Part shown: one piece after another, positions 45,412 through 53,109 of the stretch
How the letters are laid out: the number at the start of each line of letters is the position of its first letter
Numbering within the stretch: position 1 is the first letter of the stretch
Assembly (NCBI RefSeq): GCF_002162355.1
Contig: NZ_CP021434.1
Span: forward strand, 32,501-96,500
Source: Tumebacillus avium
Lineage (GTDB): Bacteria > Bacillota > Bacilli > Tumebacillales > Tumebacillaceae
Direction of reading: 5' to 3'
DNA: 64,000 nt
Position numbers and translations under genes: made by a program
The notes under the pieces: model-generated
What the model saw: the letters and a program-made list of their open reading frames with translations, nothing else
The model's database searches: none
What the model was told of the DNA's origin: nothing

Positions 45412-46635
45412 TTAGAACTGACGGCCGAATTGTCCACCCATGTTGGTCATTTGGTTCATCACCGACTGGTTGACGGTGTCGAACTGGTTGCCGCGGAACA
45501 TCGAAGCCGGGTAGCTGTTCGGACCTTCGTTGTCCTGGATGCCTGCGTCTGCGTTCATCACTTGCTGGAACGCGTTTTGGTTCGGAAAGCCTTGGTTTTG
45601 TTGCTGTTGCTGTTGGTTGAAGCCTTGGCCGCCCATGCCCATCATGCCGCCGCCGAAGCCTTGGGAACCGCCGGAACCGCCATTGAACAGCGAGTTCTGA
45701 TGGATGCGCTGGGTCTGTTGCTGGAAGTTGTTGCTCGGCTGGGATTGGCCGTTAAACAAGGAGTTCTGATGGATGCGGTCGATTTGCGCATTGCTTACAC
45801 CTTGGTTAAACGACTGCTGTGCGCCGTAGCCTTGGTTTTGCATGCCAAAACCTTGGGAAGCGGAAGATTGGGAACCGCCGCCGAAGATGGAGTTTTGGTG
45901 GATGCGCTGCGCTTCTTGCGGGAAGGTGCTGCTCGGCTCAGACTGGCCGTTAAAGAGCGAGTTTTGGTGAATTTGGTTCAGTTGCGCCTGGCTTACACCT
46001 TGCTGAGCGCCAAAGCCTTGGTTTTGCAGGGCTTGATTTTGGTAGCCTTGGTTAAAGGACTGCTGGCCGCCAAAACCGCCCATCATCATGCCCATGCCCA
46101 GCGGGTTGGACTCTTCGCCGTTGATCGTTGCTTGCTGAATGCGCTGCACTTGGAAGTTGTCCGGTTGGGAATTGCCGTTAAAGATCGAGTTTTGATGGAC
46201 CTGGTTCAACTGAGCTTGGTTCACGCCTTGCTGCATACCGCCAAACCCTTGGTTTTGGTTTTGGAAACCTTGGTTTTGGAAACCTTGGTTAAAGCGCTGC
46301 TGGCCGCCAAAGCTGCCCATCATCATGCCCATGCCCAGCGGGTTGGACTCTTCGCCGTTGATCGTCGCTTGCTGAATGCGCTGCGCTTGGAAGTTGTCCG
46401 GTTGGGAATTGCCGTTAAAGATCGAGTTTTGATGGATCTGGTTCAAATGAGCTTGGTTCACGCCTTGCTGCAGACCGCCAAACCCTTGGTTCTGGTTTTG
46501 GAAACCTTGGTTAAAGCGCTGTTGACCACCGCCATAGCCGCCCATCATGTTCATGCCCATATTTTGCTGATTCGGGTTGATTGTGTTTTGCTGGATGCGA
46601 TCCAGTTGAGCGCCAAACTGTTGGTTCATATTCAC
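45412..46635 (-). CDS. Q/N/G-rich repetitive protein, prion-like composition
   Basis: A 407-aa protein made of tandem repeats, extremely rich in Gln, Asn, Gly, Phe and Met. Two nearly identical units of about 90 residues contain QIHQNSIFNGNSQPDNFQ, RIQQATINGEESNPLGMGMM and GQQRFNQGFQNQ; shorter IHQNSLFNG blocks recur at the C-terminal side. No signal peptide, membrane segment or Cys is seen. Start: GTG behind GGAGGG. The composition is like amyloid-forming or spore-coat matrix proteins; either role is inference. No known family was recognised. Confidence 0.75.
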   Translation of the reverse strand: MNMNQQFGAQLDRIQQNTINPNQQNMGMNMMGGYGGGQQRFNQGFQNQNQGFGGLQQGVNQAHLNQIHQNSIFNGNSQPDNFQAQRIQQATINGEESNPLGMGMMMGSFGGQQRFNQGFQNQGFQNQNQGFGGMQQGVNQAQLNQVHQNSIFNGNSQPDNFQVQRIQQATINGEESNPLGMGMMMGGFGGQQSFNQGYQNQALQNQGFGAQQGVSQAQLNQIHQNSLFNGQSEPSSTFPQEAQRIHQNSIFGGGSQSSASQGFGMQNQGYGAQQSFNQGVSNAQIDRIHQNSLFNGQSQPSNNFQQQTQRIHQNSLFNGGSGGSQGFGGGMMGMGGQGFNQQQQQQNQGFPNQNAFQQVMNADAGIQDNEGPNSYPASMFRGNQFDTVNQSVMNQMTNMGGQFGRQF

Positions 46636-46734
46636 GTTGATTTCCCTCCATGTCTGTTGATCCAAATATGTAAAACTCGTTGCTCCCATCCCTCAGTATG
46701 TACAGCCGGTCTATTCGTATTCACAACCAAATAA

Positions 46735-46766
46735 AAAACACCCCGGAAAGATTCCGGGGTGCTCAT
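46735..46766 (-). terminator. Terminator after the Pit gene
   Basis: The minus-strand stem GCACCCCGGAA/TTCCGGGGTG is followed by TTTTTT, right after the transporter stop codon. Confidence 0.87.
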
Positions 46767-46768
46767 TT

Positions 46769-47773
46769 TTAGAAGAAGAGTAATCCTAACAGCCAGTACA
46801 GAACCGCAGCCAGCACCGCCGTGATCGGCAAGGTGATGATCCACGTCGTGACGATCTTGCCCGCCACGTCCCATTTGACCTTATTGAAGCCTTTCGCGGC
46901 ACCGACACCCATGATCGCCGAAGAGATGACGTGGGTCGTAGACACCGGCAGCTTGTACAAAGTCGCCACCAGGATGACGATCGAGGAAGTAAAGTCGGCC
47001 GCAAAGCCGTTGACCGGCTGGATCTTGATGATGCCGCGTCCGACGGTGCGGATGATCCGCCAGCCGCCCGTTGCCGTACCGGCCGCCATCGCCAGCGCTG
47101 CGGAGATCTTAACCCACAGCGGGATGTCGGTCGTTTCTTGGAAACCGCCGGCGATCAGCGCAAACGTGATGACCCCCATCGCTTTTTGCGCGTCGTTCGT
47201 GCCGTGCATAAACGCCTGGAACGCCGCGGAGAAAATTTGGAAGGTCTTGAAATTGCGCGTCATCTTCGCCGGAGCGAAGTTACGGAAGAGCCACAACAGG
47301 GACAGCATGATCGCAAAACCGAGCACCAGCGCGATGATCGGCGAGAAGATCAGCGACTTGAGAATGTTGACAAAACCACTATAGTTCACCGCCGAGAAGC
47401 CAGCCGATGCGATGACCGCACCGACGAGCGAACCGATCAACGCGTGGGAGGACGAAGACGGGATCCCATACCACCACGTGATCAGGTTCCAAATGATCGC
47501 AGCCAACATCGCTGCTACGACGATCCACATCCCGTTGGAGAGGACAAACGGGTCGGCGATCCCTTTCCCGATCGTCTTCGCGACGCCGGTGAAAGTCAAA
47601 GCGCCAAGCAGGTTCATCGACGCTGCCAGAACGATCGCCACGCGCGGCGACAACGCTTTGGTCGAAATCGAGGTGGCGATCGCGTTTGCGGTATCGTGGA
47701 AACCGTTGATGTAGTCGAACGCCAAAGCCAGGATGACGACCGTGATGATCAGAATCAATCCACCATCAGGCAT
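46769..47773 (-). CDS. pit: Low-affinity inorganic phosphate transporter (PiT family)
   Basis: A 334-aa membrane protein with about ten helices. The duplicated PiT signature is visible: FDYINGFHDTANAIATSI near the N-terminus and FMHGTNDAQKAMGVIT in the second half (about 190). It moves metal-phosphate into the cell with protons. It overlaps the DUF47 gene by 8 nt, the usual Pit/DUF47 pairing in Firmicutes. Confidence 0.94.
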   Translation of the reverse strand: MPDGGLILIITVVILALAFDYINGFHDTANAIATSISTKALSPRVAIVLAASMNLLGALTFTGVAKTIGKGIADPFVLSNGMWIVVAAMLAAIIWNLITWWYGIPSSSSHALIGSLVGAVIASAGFSAVNYSGFVNILKSLIFSPIIALVLGFAIMLSLLWLFRNFAPAKMTRNFKTFQIFSAAFQAFMHGTNDAQKAMGVITFALIAGGFQETTDIPLWVKISAALAMAAGTATGGWRIIRTVGRGIIKIQPVNGFAADFTSSIVILVATLYKLPVSTTHVISSAIMGVGAAKGFNKVKWDVAGKIVTTWIITLPITAVLAAVLYWLLGLLFF

Positions 47774-48389
47774 TTTTCAGGACGACCCCTTCCACCAGGT
47801 TGGACACGTCTTCGCAGAAGTCTACGCCGTCTTCCAGCTTCTCGTAGATTTCTTTCCATTTGATCACGTGGATCGGGTTCACATTTTCATCGTTGAGCAG
47901 TTTTGCCACCGCGCGGCGGTAGATCTGGTCGGATTCCAGTTCCCACTGCTTCATGCTCTTGGTCAGTTCTTTGATGCGCTCATATTTCAGTTCACGCAGC
48001 GCGTGAAGCAGCTTGACGATCACTGCGGCTGCACCTTCCATCGCTTTGGACAGCGCGAGCATTTCCGGCGTTACCGATCCGATGCGGTACAGAACACAGC
48101 GGTCTGCCACGCCGGTGATGATGTCGAGCACTTCGTCGATCGTAAAGGCCAGCGCAGAAATGTCGTCGCGCTCGATCGGTGTGATGAAGGAAGAGTTCAG
48201 CTTCTCCATGATCTGACGCGTGATCGCGTCGCCTTTGTGCTCGATCTCTTGAATGGCGTCAAACTTCTTTTCCACATCGGTATAGTTTTCCATCAGTTCG
48301 AGGAAAGCCTTCGCGCCGCTGTACAGGTTGTTTGCTTCCTGTTCCAGCAGATCGAAAAATACATCATTTTTCGGCCCAAAATTCAGCAT
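47766..48389 (-). CDS. DUF47 (PhoU-like) Pit accessory protein
   Basis: A 207-aa all-helical cytoplasmic protein of the PhoU-like DUF47/YkaA family: FFDLLEQEANNLYSGAKAF, IEHKGDAITRQIMEKLNSSFITPIERDDI and KWKEIYEKLEDGVDFCEDVSN are the typical blocks (the E-x-x-D metal-binding repeats). It is thought to control the adjacent Pit transporter. Start: ATG after AAGGAGG; a longer frame extends 38 codons upstream without an RBS. Confidence 0.92.
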   Translation of the reverse strand: MLNFGPKNDVFFDLLEQEANNLYSGAKAFLELMENYTDVEKKFDAIQEIEHKGDAITRQIMEKLNSSFITPIERDDISALAFTIDEVLDIITGVADRCVLYRIGSVTPEMLALSKAMEGAAAVIVKLLHALRELKYERIKELTKSMKQWELESDQIYRRAVAKLLNDENVNPIHVIKWKEIYEKLEDGVDFCEDVSNLVEGVVLKNA

Positions 48390-48648
48390 ACCAAAGATGC
48401 CTCCTTGTAAAAAGGTCAAGTTAGTTTTTGCAAAATAGACATAGATTATGTAATAGATTCGTAAAACCTTTCTCATTATCATCCTGTCCTCCAACTTTGA
48501 CAAGACGACAATAGAGCAAAAACGCTACTTTTACACAATCTTAACATTCCCGTCACCGTTTCGACGAAAAGCGAATGCCGTCTCGGAAAGAGTTCCCTGT
48601 AGTGGCTCTGTGCATTCCCGGAGACACTAGATTTCGAGGTGAGCACAC
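48390..48648. other. Intergenic stretch between the DUF47 and M23 genes
   Basis: This 259-nt divergent gap is AT-rich at 48410-48480. I see no gene, and no promoter convincing enough to mark. The RBS of the M23 gene (GAGGTGA) is at its right end. Confidence 0.4.
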
Positions 48649-49676
48649 ATGATGAAACAGCGAACCCGATTGTTCGCAGGCTTGCTGCTGACCCTGGCTC
48701 TGCTCCCCGTTCCGGGAGCGGGCGCAGCAGAGGAGCAAACGCCCATCGAACAAACGCTGGAAGTCGCGACAGCCGGACAATACCAAGCAGAACTGCCCGT
48801 GCTCCAGCGCGTGGAGAAGGTGACCAAAGTGCCGTGGTACTACCTGGCGGCGGTCAACCAGTACGAGATGGGGATTCATTGGAAGAAAAACAAAGACAAC
48901 CCGAACAAATCGGGAATTCAAATCGAGTTTCCCCCGAGAAATGGAGCGGGCCGGTCAATCCGAAAGGAGAAGACAACAACCCCGTGACGATCAAAATTTT
49001 CGGCGGGATGGGTCTGGACGGCAACAAAGACAAAGTCGCCGACCGCACCAACCCGGAAGACGCTTTGTTTACAATGGCCAAATGGCTGAGCGCGGAAGGG
49101 ACAAATGAGGACGCGATCCGCCGCAAGATCTGGGACTATTATCAGGACGGCATGGTCGTCGACCGGATCTCCGGATTCGCCCGCATCTTCCGCGAGGCAG
49201 GCACCACCGAGATCAAAGGCAACTCTTTCCCGATTCCGAAACGCTTCAACTATTCCTACCGCTCCACCTGGGGCGACCCGCGCGGCTGGGGCGGCCGGCG
49301 GATGCATGAAGGATGCGACATCTTTGCCGGACATGGCACCCCGGTGCTGTCCACCGCGCACGGCGTGGTGGAAGTGATCGGCTGGAACCGCTTTGGCGGC
49401 TGGCGCATCGGCATCCGGGATTTGAACAACGTCTACCATTACTACGCGCATCTCGCCGGGTTTGAAAAGGACGTCAAGCGCGGTTCGATCGTCAAACCGG
49501 GCCAGGTGATCGGCTATGTCGGCTCCAGCGGCTACGGCCGTCCCGGCACATCGGGCAAATTCCCGCCGCATCTGCACTACGGGATGTACCGCGACACCGG
49601 CACCCGCGAGTGGGCGTTCGACCCGACCCCGCATCTGCGCAAATGGGAGCGCGAGATGAAGAAGAAAAGACGCTAA
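48649..49676 (+). pseudogene. Secreted M23 peptidase, broken by a 1-nt frameshift
   Basis: The first frame (48649-48987) gives a signal peptide (TRLFAGLLLTLALLPVPGAGA) and a region ending in KSGIQIEFPP, then nonsense. The frame one base back continues as EKWSGPVNPKGEDNNPV and runs on to an M23 (LytM-like) zinc peptidase: MHEGCDIFAGHGTPVLS (first His and Asp ligands) and FPPHLHYGMY (HxH). The joint falls in a run of five C (48931-48935); a sixth C would restore a 342-aa protein. It may be a sequencing indel, a true mutation or a phase-variable tract. A terminator follows. Confidence 0.85.
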
Positions 49677-49685
49677 AGCTGAGCA

Positions 49686-49720
49686 GCCACCCCAGACAAA
49701 CACGGTGGCTGTTTTTTTCT
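49686..49720 (+). terminator. Terminator after the M23 gene
   Basis: The hairpin cagccacc / ggtggctg with an 11-nt loop is followed by TTTTTTT. Confidence 0.82.
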
Positions 49721-49726
49721 GTGCGC

Positions 49727-49759
49727 AAAAAAGACCTCTCTCCGAAGAGAGAGGTCTGC
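49727..49759 (-). terminator. Terminator after the 93-aa gene
   Basis: The minus-strand stem CAGACCTCTCTC/GAGAGAGGTCT is followed by TTTTTTG, 11 nt past the stop. Confidence 0.88.
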
Positions 49760-49770
49760 CGTTGCAAACG

Positions 49771-50052
49771 CTAGCCGTCATTGCGCATCGACGTATCGTG
49801 TGTCGGATGCATAAAAGGAGCCATCACCGGGCTCGCTGTGCCGTTCATCAGCTCGAGGTTCTCGCGGCGCGTGCTGCCAAGGTCGTGATCGTTGTCGACG
49901 TACTTGTCCCCCGACATGATGTAGGGGTCCACATCTTTGCTCCAATTGTCGAGCGGGGTGTTTCTCCATGGAGCGTTTTTGTGATCGTCATCGATGGCGC
50001 CGCGATTGGTCAGTTCGTCCTGTCGCGGACTCACTTCGAATTCCTTTTCCAT
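49771..50052 (-). CDS. Small acidic protein, DUF3905-like, 93 aa
   Basis: A short, polar, Asp/Asn-rich protein without membrane segments. The middle, TPLDNWSKDVDPYIMSGDKYVD, resembles DUF3905 proteins of spore formers, a family of unknown role; this is from memory and not certain. It ends in HPTHDTSMRNDG. RBS: GGAGGTGA. It has its own terminator. Confidence 0.65.
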   Translation of the reverse strand: MEKEFEVSPRQDELTNRGAIDDDHKNAPWRNTPLDNWSKDVDPYIMSGDKYVDNDHDLGSTRRENLELMNGTASPVMAPFMHPTHDTSMRNDG

Positions 50053-50167
50053 GTGTACTCACCTCCACGCTTAGTGTCCCCAACTCCAAGCGGTCTACTC
50101 TGTATAAGAAGCGAGCCGGGCTCAAACACTGAAACTACTCATCGCACTGACCAAGGGGGAATTTCAA

Positions 50168-51517
50168 GTGAGCAACGGGCAAACCAAGCGGGGCCTGGCA
50201 CAGCTGCTTGTCTTGACGGGCTCCCTTTTGCTTCTGTGCATCCCGGGACAAGCCAAAGACCTGCCCTCCGCCGCCCGTCCGCACCCGGCTGAAAAGCGCC
50301 TGCTCGTCATCGCGCCGCACCCTGACGACGAATCGCTGGCCGGTGCGGCGCTGATTCACAAAACGCTGCAGGAAGGCGGTTCGGTGCGCGTGGCGGTGAT
50401 GACCAACGGGGACGGATTCCGCCGCGCCGCTTCGGAGCAGTTTCATCTGCCCAAAGCAGAAGCGTCCGACCTGTACCGGCTGGGGCTGCTCCGCCAGCAG
50501 GAGGAAGTGACCGCAGCCAAACAGCTCGGCTTGCAGGAACAAGACATCCTGTTTCTCGGCTATCCGGACGCCGGGCTGCGGCACCTGTGGAGCGGGCATT
50601 GGAGCAGGCAGGCGCCGTACACCGGGCTCAACGGCTTCAACCATGTGCCGTACCGCCGCGCCTTTCGCCATGGCAGCCCGTACTGCGGGCAGGCGGTGAC
50701 AGACGACCTGCGCCGCATTTTGACTGCGTATCGCCCGACACATGTGCTGTATCCCGACCCGCACGATGTGCATGGCGACCACTGGGCTTCGTCCGCCTTT
50801 ACGCAATACGCGCTGGCCGGACTGCCCTTGACCCCGGTCGAATCGACCTACCTGATCCATTATCCACAGTTTCCAAAGCCGCAAAGCTACCGTCCCGCGC
50901 ATCCCCTGCAGCAGCCGAAGGGGCTCGAGGACATCGGCATCCGCTGGCGTTCGGTGCCGCTCGGCGGACACGAGGTTCAACAAAAGCGTTCTGCCATCCT
51001 CGCCCATCAGTCACAGATTCAGGTGATGAAAGACTTGCTCACGTCCTTCGTGCGCCAAAACGACTTGATCGGCAAGTCGAGCATCCCGCTGCTCCAGAAC
51101 GGCGGCCCCGCCTCCGAACTGCTTGATCCGGCAGGCGACCAGAGCGGTGACGCTGCGGTCGACATCCGCAAACTGACCGTCTCCCGCCGTGGAGAGCAGC
51201 TTCGCCTGTGTCTCGACCTGGCCCGCCCGGTCAGCTCCGAACACCGCGTCACCGTTCGCCTGCGCATGCCACAGGCCCAAGGCGGCGAAACGTCGCAACT
51301 GGAAGTTAAGGTTCATCAACGCAAGTTAAATATCACCTCCTATCCCGAGTTAAACAGTCGGGTTCAGCATCCTCTTTTCTGGCAGTTGCAAGGAGAGCGT
51401 TTCCTGCTCACGCTGCCCATGTCAACATTCCGCAACATGGGTTGTCTGATGCTCGAAACGGAAGTCAAACAGGGGACCTCTGTCGACCGCACAGCATGGC
51501 GACGCCTTTATTTATAA
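50168..51517 (+). CDS. Exported PIG-L family deacetylase
   Basis: A 449-aa protein with a signal peptide ([18 protein letters not shown]). The N-terminal PIG-L/LmbE domain has the zinc-binding AIAPHPDDE-type motif as VIAPHPDDESLAGAAL (about residue 50) and a distal DPHDVHGDHWASS (His ligands, about 198). Family members remove N-acetyl groups from GlcNAc-containing sugars; export suggests a cell-wall or surface polysaccharide substrate. The C-terminal 130 residues are beta-rich and unassigned. GTG start behind AAGGGGGA. Confidence 0.88.
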   Translation: MSNGQTKRGLAQLLVLTGSLLLLCIPGQAKDLPSAARPHPAEKRLLVIAPHPDDESLAGAALIHKTLQEGGSVRVAVMTNGDGFRRAASEQFHLPKAEASDLYRLGLLRQQEEVTAAKQLGLQEQDILFLGYPDAGLRHLWSGHWSRQAPYTGLNGFNHVPYRRAFRHGSPYCGQAVTDDLRRILTAYRPTHVLYPDPHDVHGDHWASSAFTQYALAGLPLTPVESTYLIHYPQFPKPQSYRPAHPLQQPKGLEDIGIRWRSVPLGGHEVQQKRSAILAHQSQIQVMKDLLTSFVRQNDLIGKSSIPLLQNGGPASELLDPAGDQSGDAAVDIRKLTVSRRGEQLRLCLDLARPVSSEHRVTVRLRMPQAQGGETSQLEVKVHQRKLNITSYPELNSRVQHPLFWQLQGERFLLTLPMSTFRNMGCLMLETEVKQGTSVDRTAWRRLYL

Positions 51518-51530
51518 GCTTTTCTCTCGC

Positions 51531-51558
51531 AAACCCGATCTCCGTCGGGTTTTATTTT
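51531..51558 (+). terminator. Terminator after the PIG-L gene
   Basis: The stem aaacccga / tcgggttt is followed by TATTTTTA. Confidence 0.8.
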
Positions 51559-51724
51559 TACATAAAATCCCAGTAACTACTAACCCCCACAACCATTACT
51601 TATACTCAGAAACAATTCGCTTATATTATAAGAAAAATTGATATAAAGTTTACTTTCCTCTTTATTCGCCTTCCCTAAAGGTGTAAAATGTGTGTAGATA
51701 ACACCATAGATGGGGGTATTTTTC

Positions 51725-53011
51725 ATGTCTTTAGGGCAGAAAATTCGCGAACTTCGCATAGTGAAAGGACTGACGCAAAGTGATCTCGGTTCGGGGCTCG
51801 TCACACCCAGCATGATCTCCCAGATCGAGTCTGATAAAGCGAATCCGTCATACAAAGTACTGGAAGCGATCGCAGAAAAGCTGGAGACGCCGCTCGAATT
51901 TTTTCTGACCGACATCCAGACGCAGTTGGAGCAGACCAGCGCGCACAAGGTGGCCAAAGCCTTGTTGTCTTCCGCTAACTATGAACGTGCATACGGTCTC
52001 CTCGAGTCCTTGCTGCAGAAGCCTTCACAGAGCCTGAACATCGCCGAAGTGATGTCAGACCTCGGGGAATGCTACCTGCATCTCGGCCGCTATGACGAGG
52101 CCGTGGAACAGTTCGAGAAGGTGCTGGAGATCGCCAAGACCAAAGAAAATCCAACTGCATCCTTGCAGGCGCTGAACAAACTTGGGGTGATTGAACAGCG
52201 CCGCCAGAAGTATCATCTGGCGATCTACCACTGGCGCAAAGCGTATGAGCAGTTTGAGCTGCTCCTGCAGCCGGAGCCGTTTTTGCAGTCGCAGATCTTG
52301 ACCAATTTGGGGACGATTCACTATCAGCTGGGAGAGTTTCAGGAAGCGCTCAACTATTATGAGACCGCCTATAAGTTCTTGGCGAAAAGCAGCCATTTTG
52401 AACAGATCGGCTTCACCTATATCGGCCTCGGCCTTTCGTATAAGCGCATGAAAGAATTTGAAAAAGCATCCGAGTATTCGCAGTATGCGATCGCCATTTT
52501 CGAATCACTTAAAAATATCAAGCTTGCGATCGATGTGAAGAAAAACTACGGCATTTTGAAAAGCGAAGAAGGCCAGTTTGAAGCCGCCCATGAGCTGTTC
52601 TTGGCTTGCATCGAGGAGTATGAGAAGCACAACTACACGCTTGATGCCGGCTCTGTCTATGGCGAAATCGCCCGGCTTTATGTGAAAGAGCAGCGCTTCG
52701 ACGACTGCAAACTGACCTGCCAAAAAGCGCTGGCGACGATCCCCGCCACCTCGCTGGAAGCGGCGCCGATCCTGCGCACGCTGGCGATCGCCGAGGACAA
52801 GCTTGGCCATCGCGACCGCGCGACCGCGACGATGGTGCGCTCGATCAACATCTTCAAGGAGCATCGCCTGCTCAGCGAGCTTGCTGAGACCTATTCCCTG
52901 CTCGCCGACTTCTACCAGTTGGACGGGAACTTCGCCAAAGCCAACGAGTCGCTGTTGAACATGAAAGATGCGCTTAACGAAAACTTGAAAGAGCGCGGCA
53001 TCATTCTTTAA
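51725..53011 (+). CDS. XRE-family regulator with TPR repeats
   Basis: A 428-aa cytoplasmic regulator. An N-terminal helix-turn-helix (KIRELRIVKGLTQSDLGSG ... PSMISQIESDKANPSYKVL, about 5-60) is followed by about eight TPR-like helical pairs (for example GECYLHLGRYDEAVEQFEKVLEIA). This layout is shared with peptide-sensing RRNPP-type regulators (PlcR, AimR, NprR), but no small signal-peptide gene is seen next to it, so peptide control is only a possibility. Start: ATG behind GGGGGT. Confidence 0.88.
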   Translation: MSLGQKIRELRIVKGLTQSDLGSGLVTPSMISQIESDKANPSYKVLEAIAEKLETPLEFFLTDIQTQLEQTSAHKVAKALLSSANYERAYGLLESLLQKPSQSLNIAEVMSDLGECYLHLGRYDEAVEQFEKVLEIAKTKENPTASLQALNKLGVIEQRRQKYHLAIYHWRKAYEQFELLLQPEPFLQSQILTNLGTIHYQLGEFQEALNYYETAYKFLAKSSHFEQIGFTYIGLGLSYKRMKEFEKASEYSQYAIAIFESLKNIKLAIDVKKNYGILKSEEGQFEAAHELFLACIEEYEKHNYTLDAGSVYGEIARLYVKEQRFDDCKLTCQKALATIPATSLEAAPILRTLAIAEDKLGHRDRATATMVRSINIFKEHRLLSELAETYSLLADFYQLDGNFAKANESLLNMKDALNENLKERGIIL

Positions 53012-53043
53012 ACAACAATTGCCAAATACTGAAATTTTGTGAT

Positions 53044-53087
53044 AAATTGGGCTTGTTTCTATCTAATTAGAACAGCCCAATTTTTTC
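53044..53087 (+). terminator. Terminator after the XRE-TPR gene
   Basis: The stem aaattgggctgttct pairs across 53044-53082 (aaattgggcttgttt / agaacagcccaattt) and is followed by TTTTTTC. Confidence 0.8.
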
Positions 53088-53109
53088 TTTTTATAAAGGA
53101 GATATCAAC

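Noticed and set aside
48928..48940. Programmed -1 ribosomal frameshifting in the M23 gene
   Set aside because: The TTT-CCC-CCG context is not a good slippery heptamer and no downstream pseudoknot stands out; a simple one-base indel explains it better.
51725..53011. An RRNPP quorum-sensing pair (regulator plus signal peptide)
   Set aside because: The regulator layout fits, but no small secreted-peptide frame with an RBS is visible on either side.
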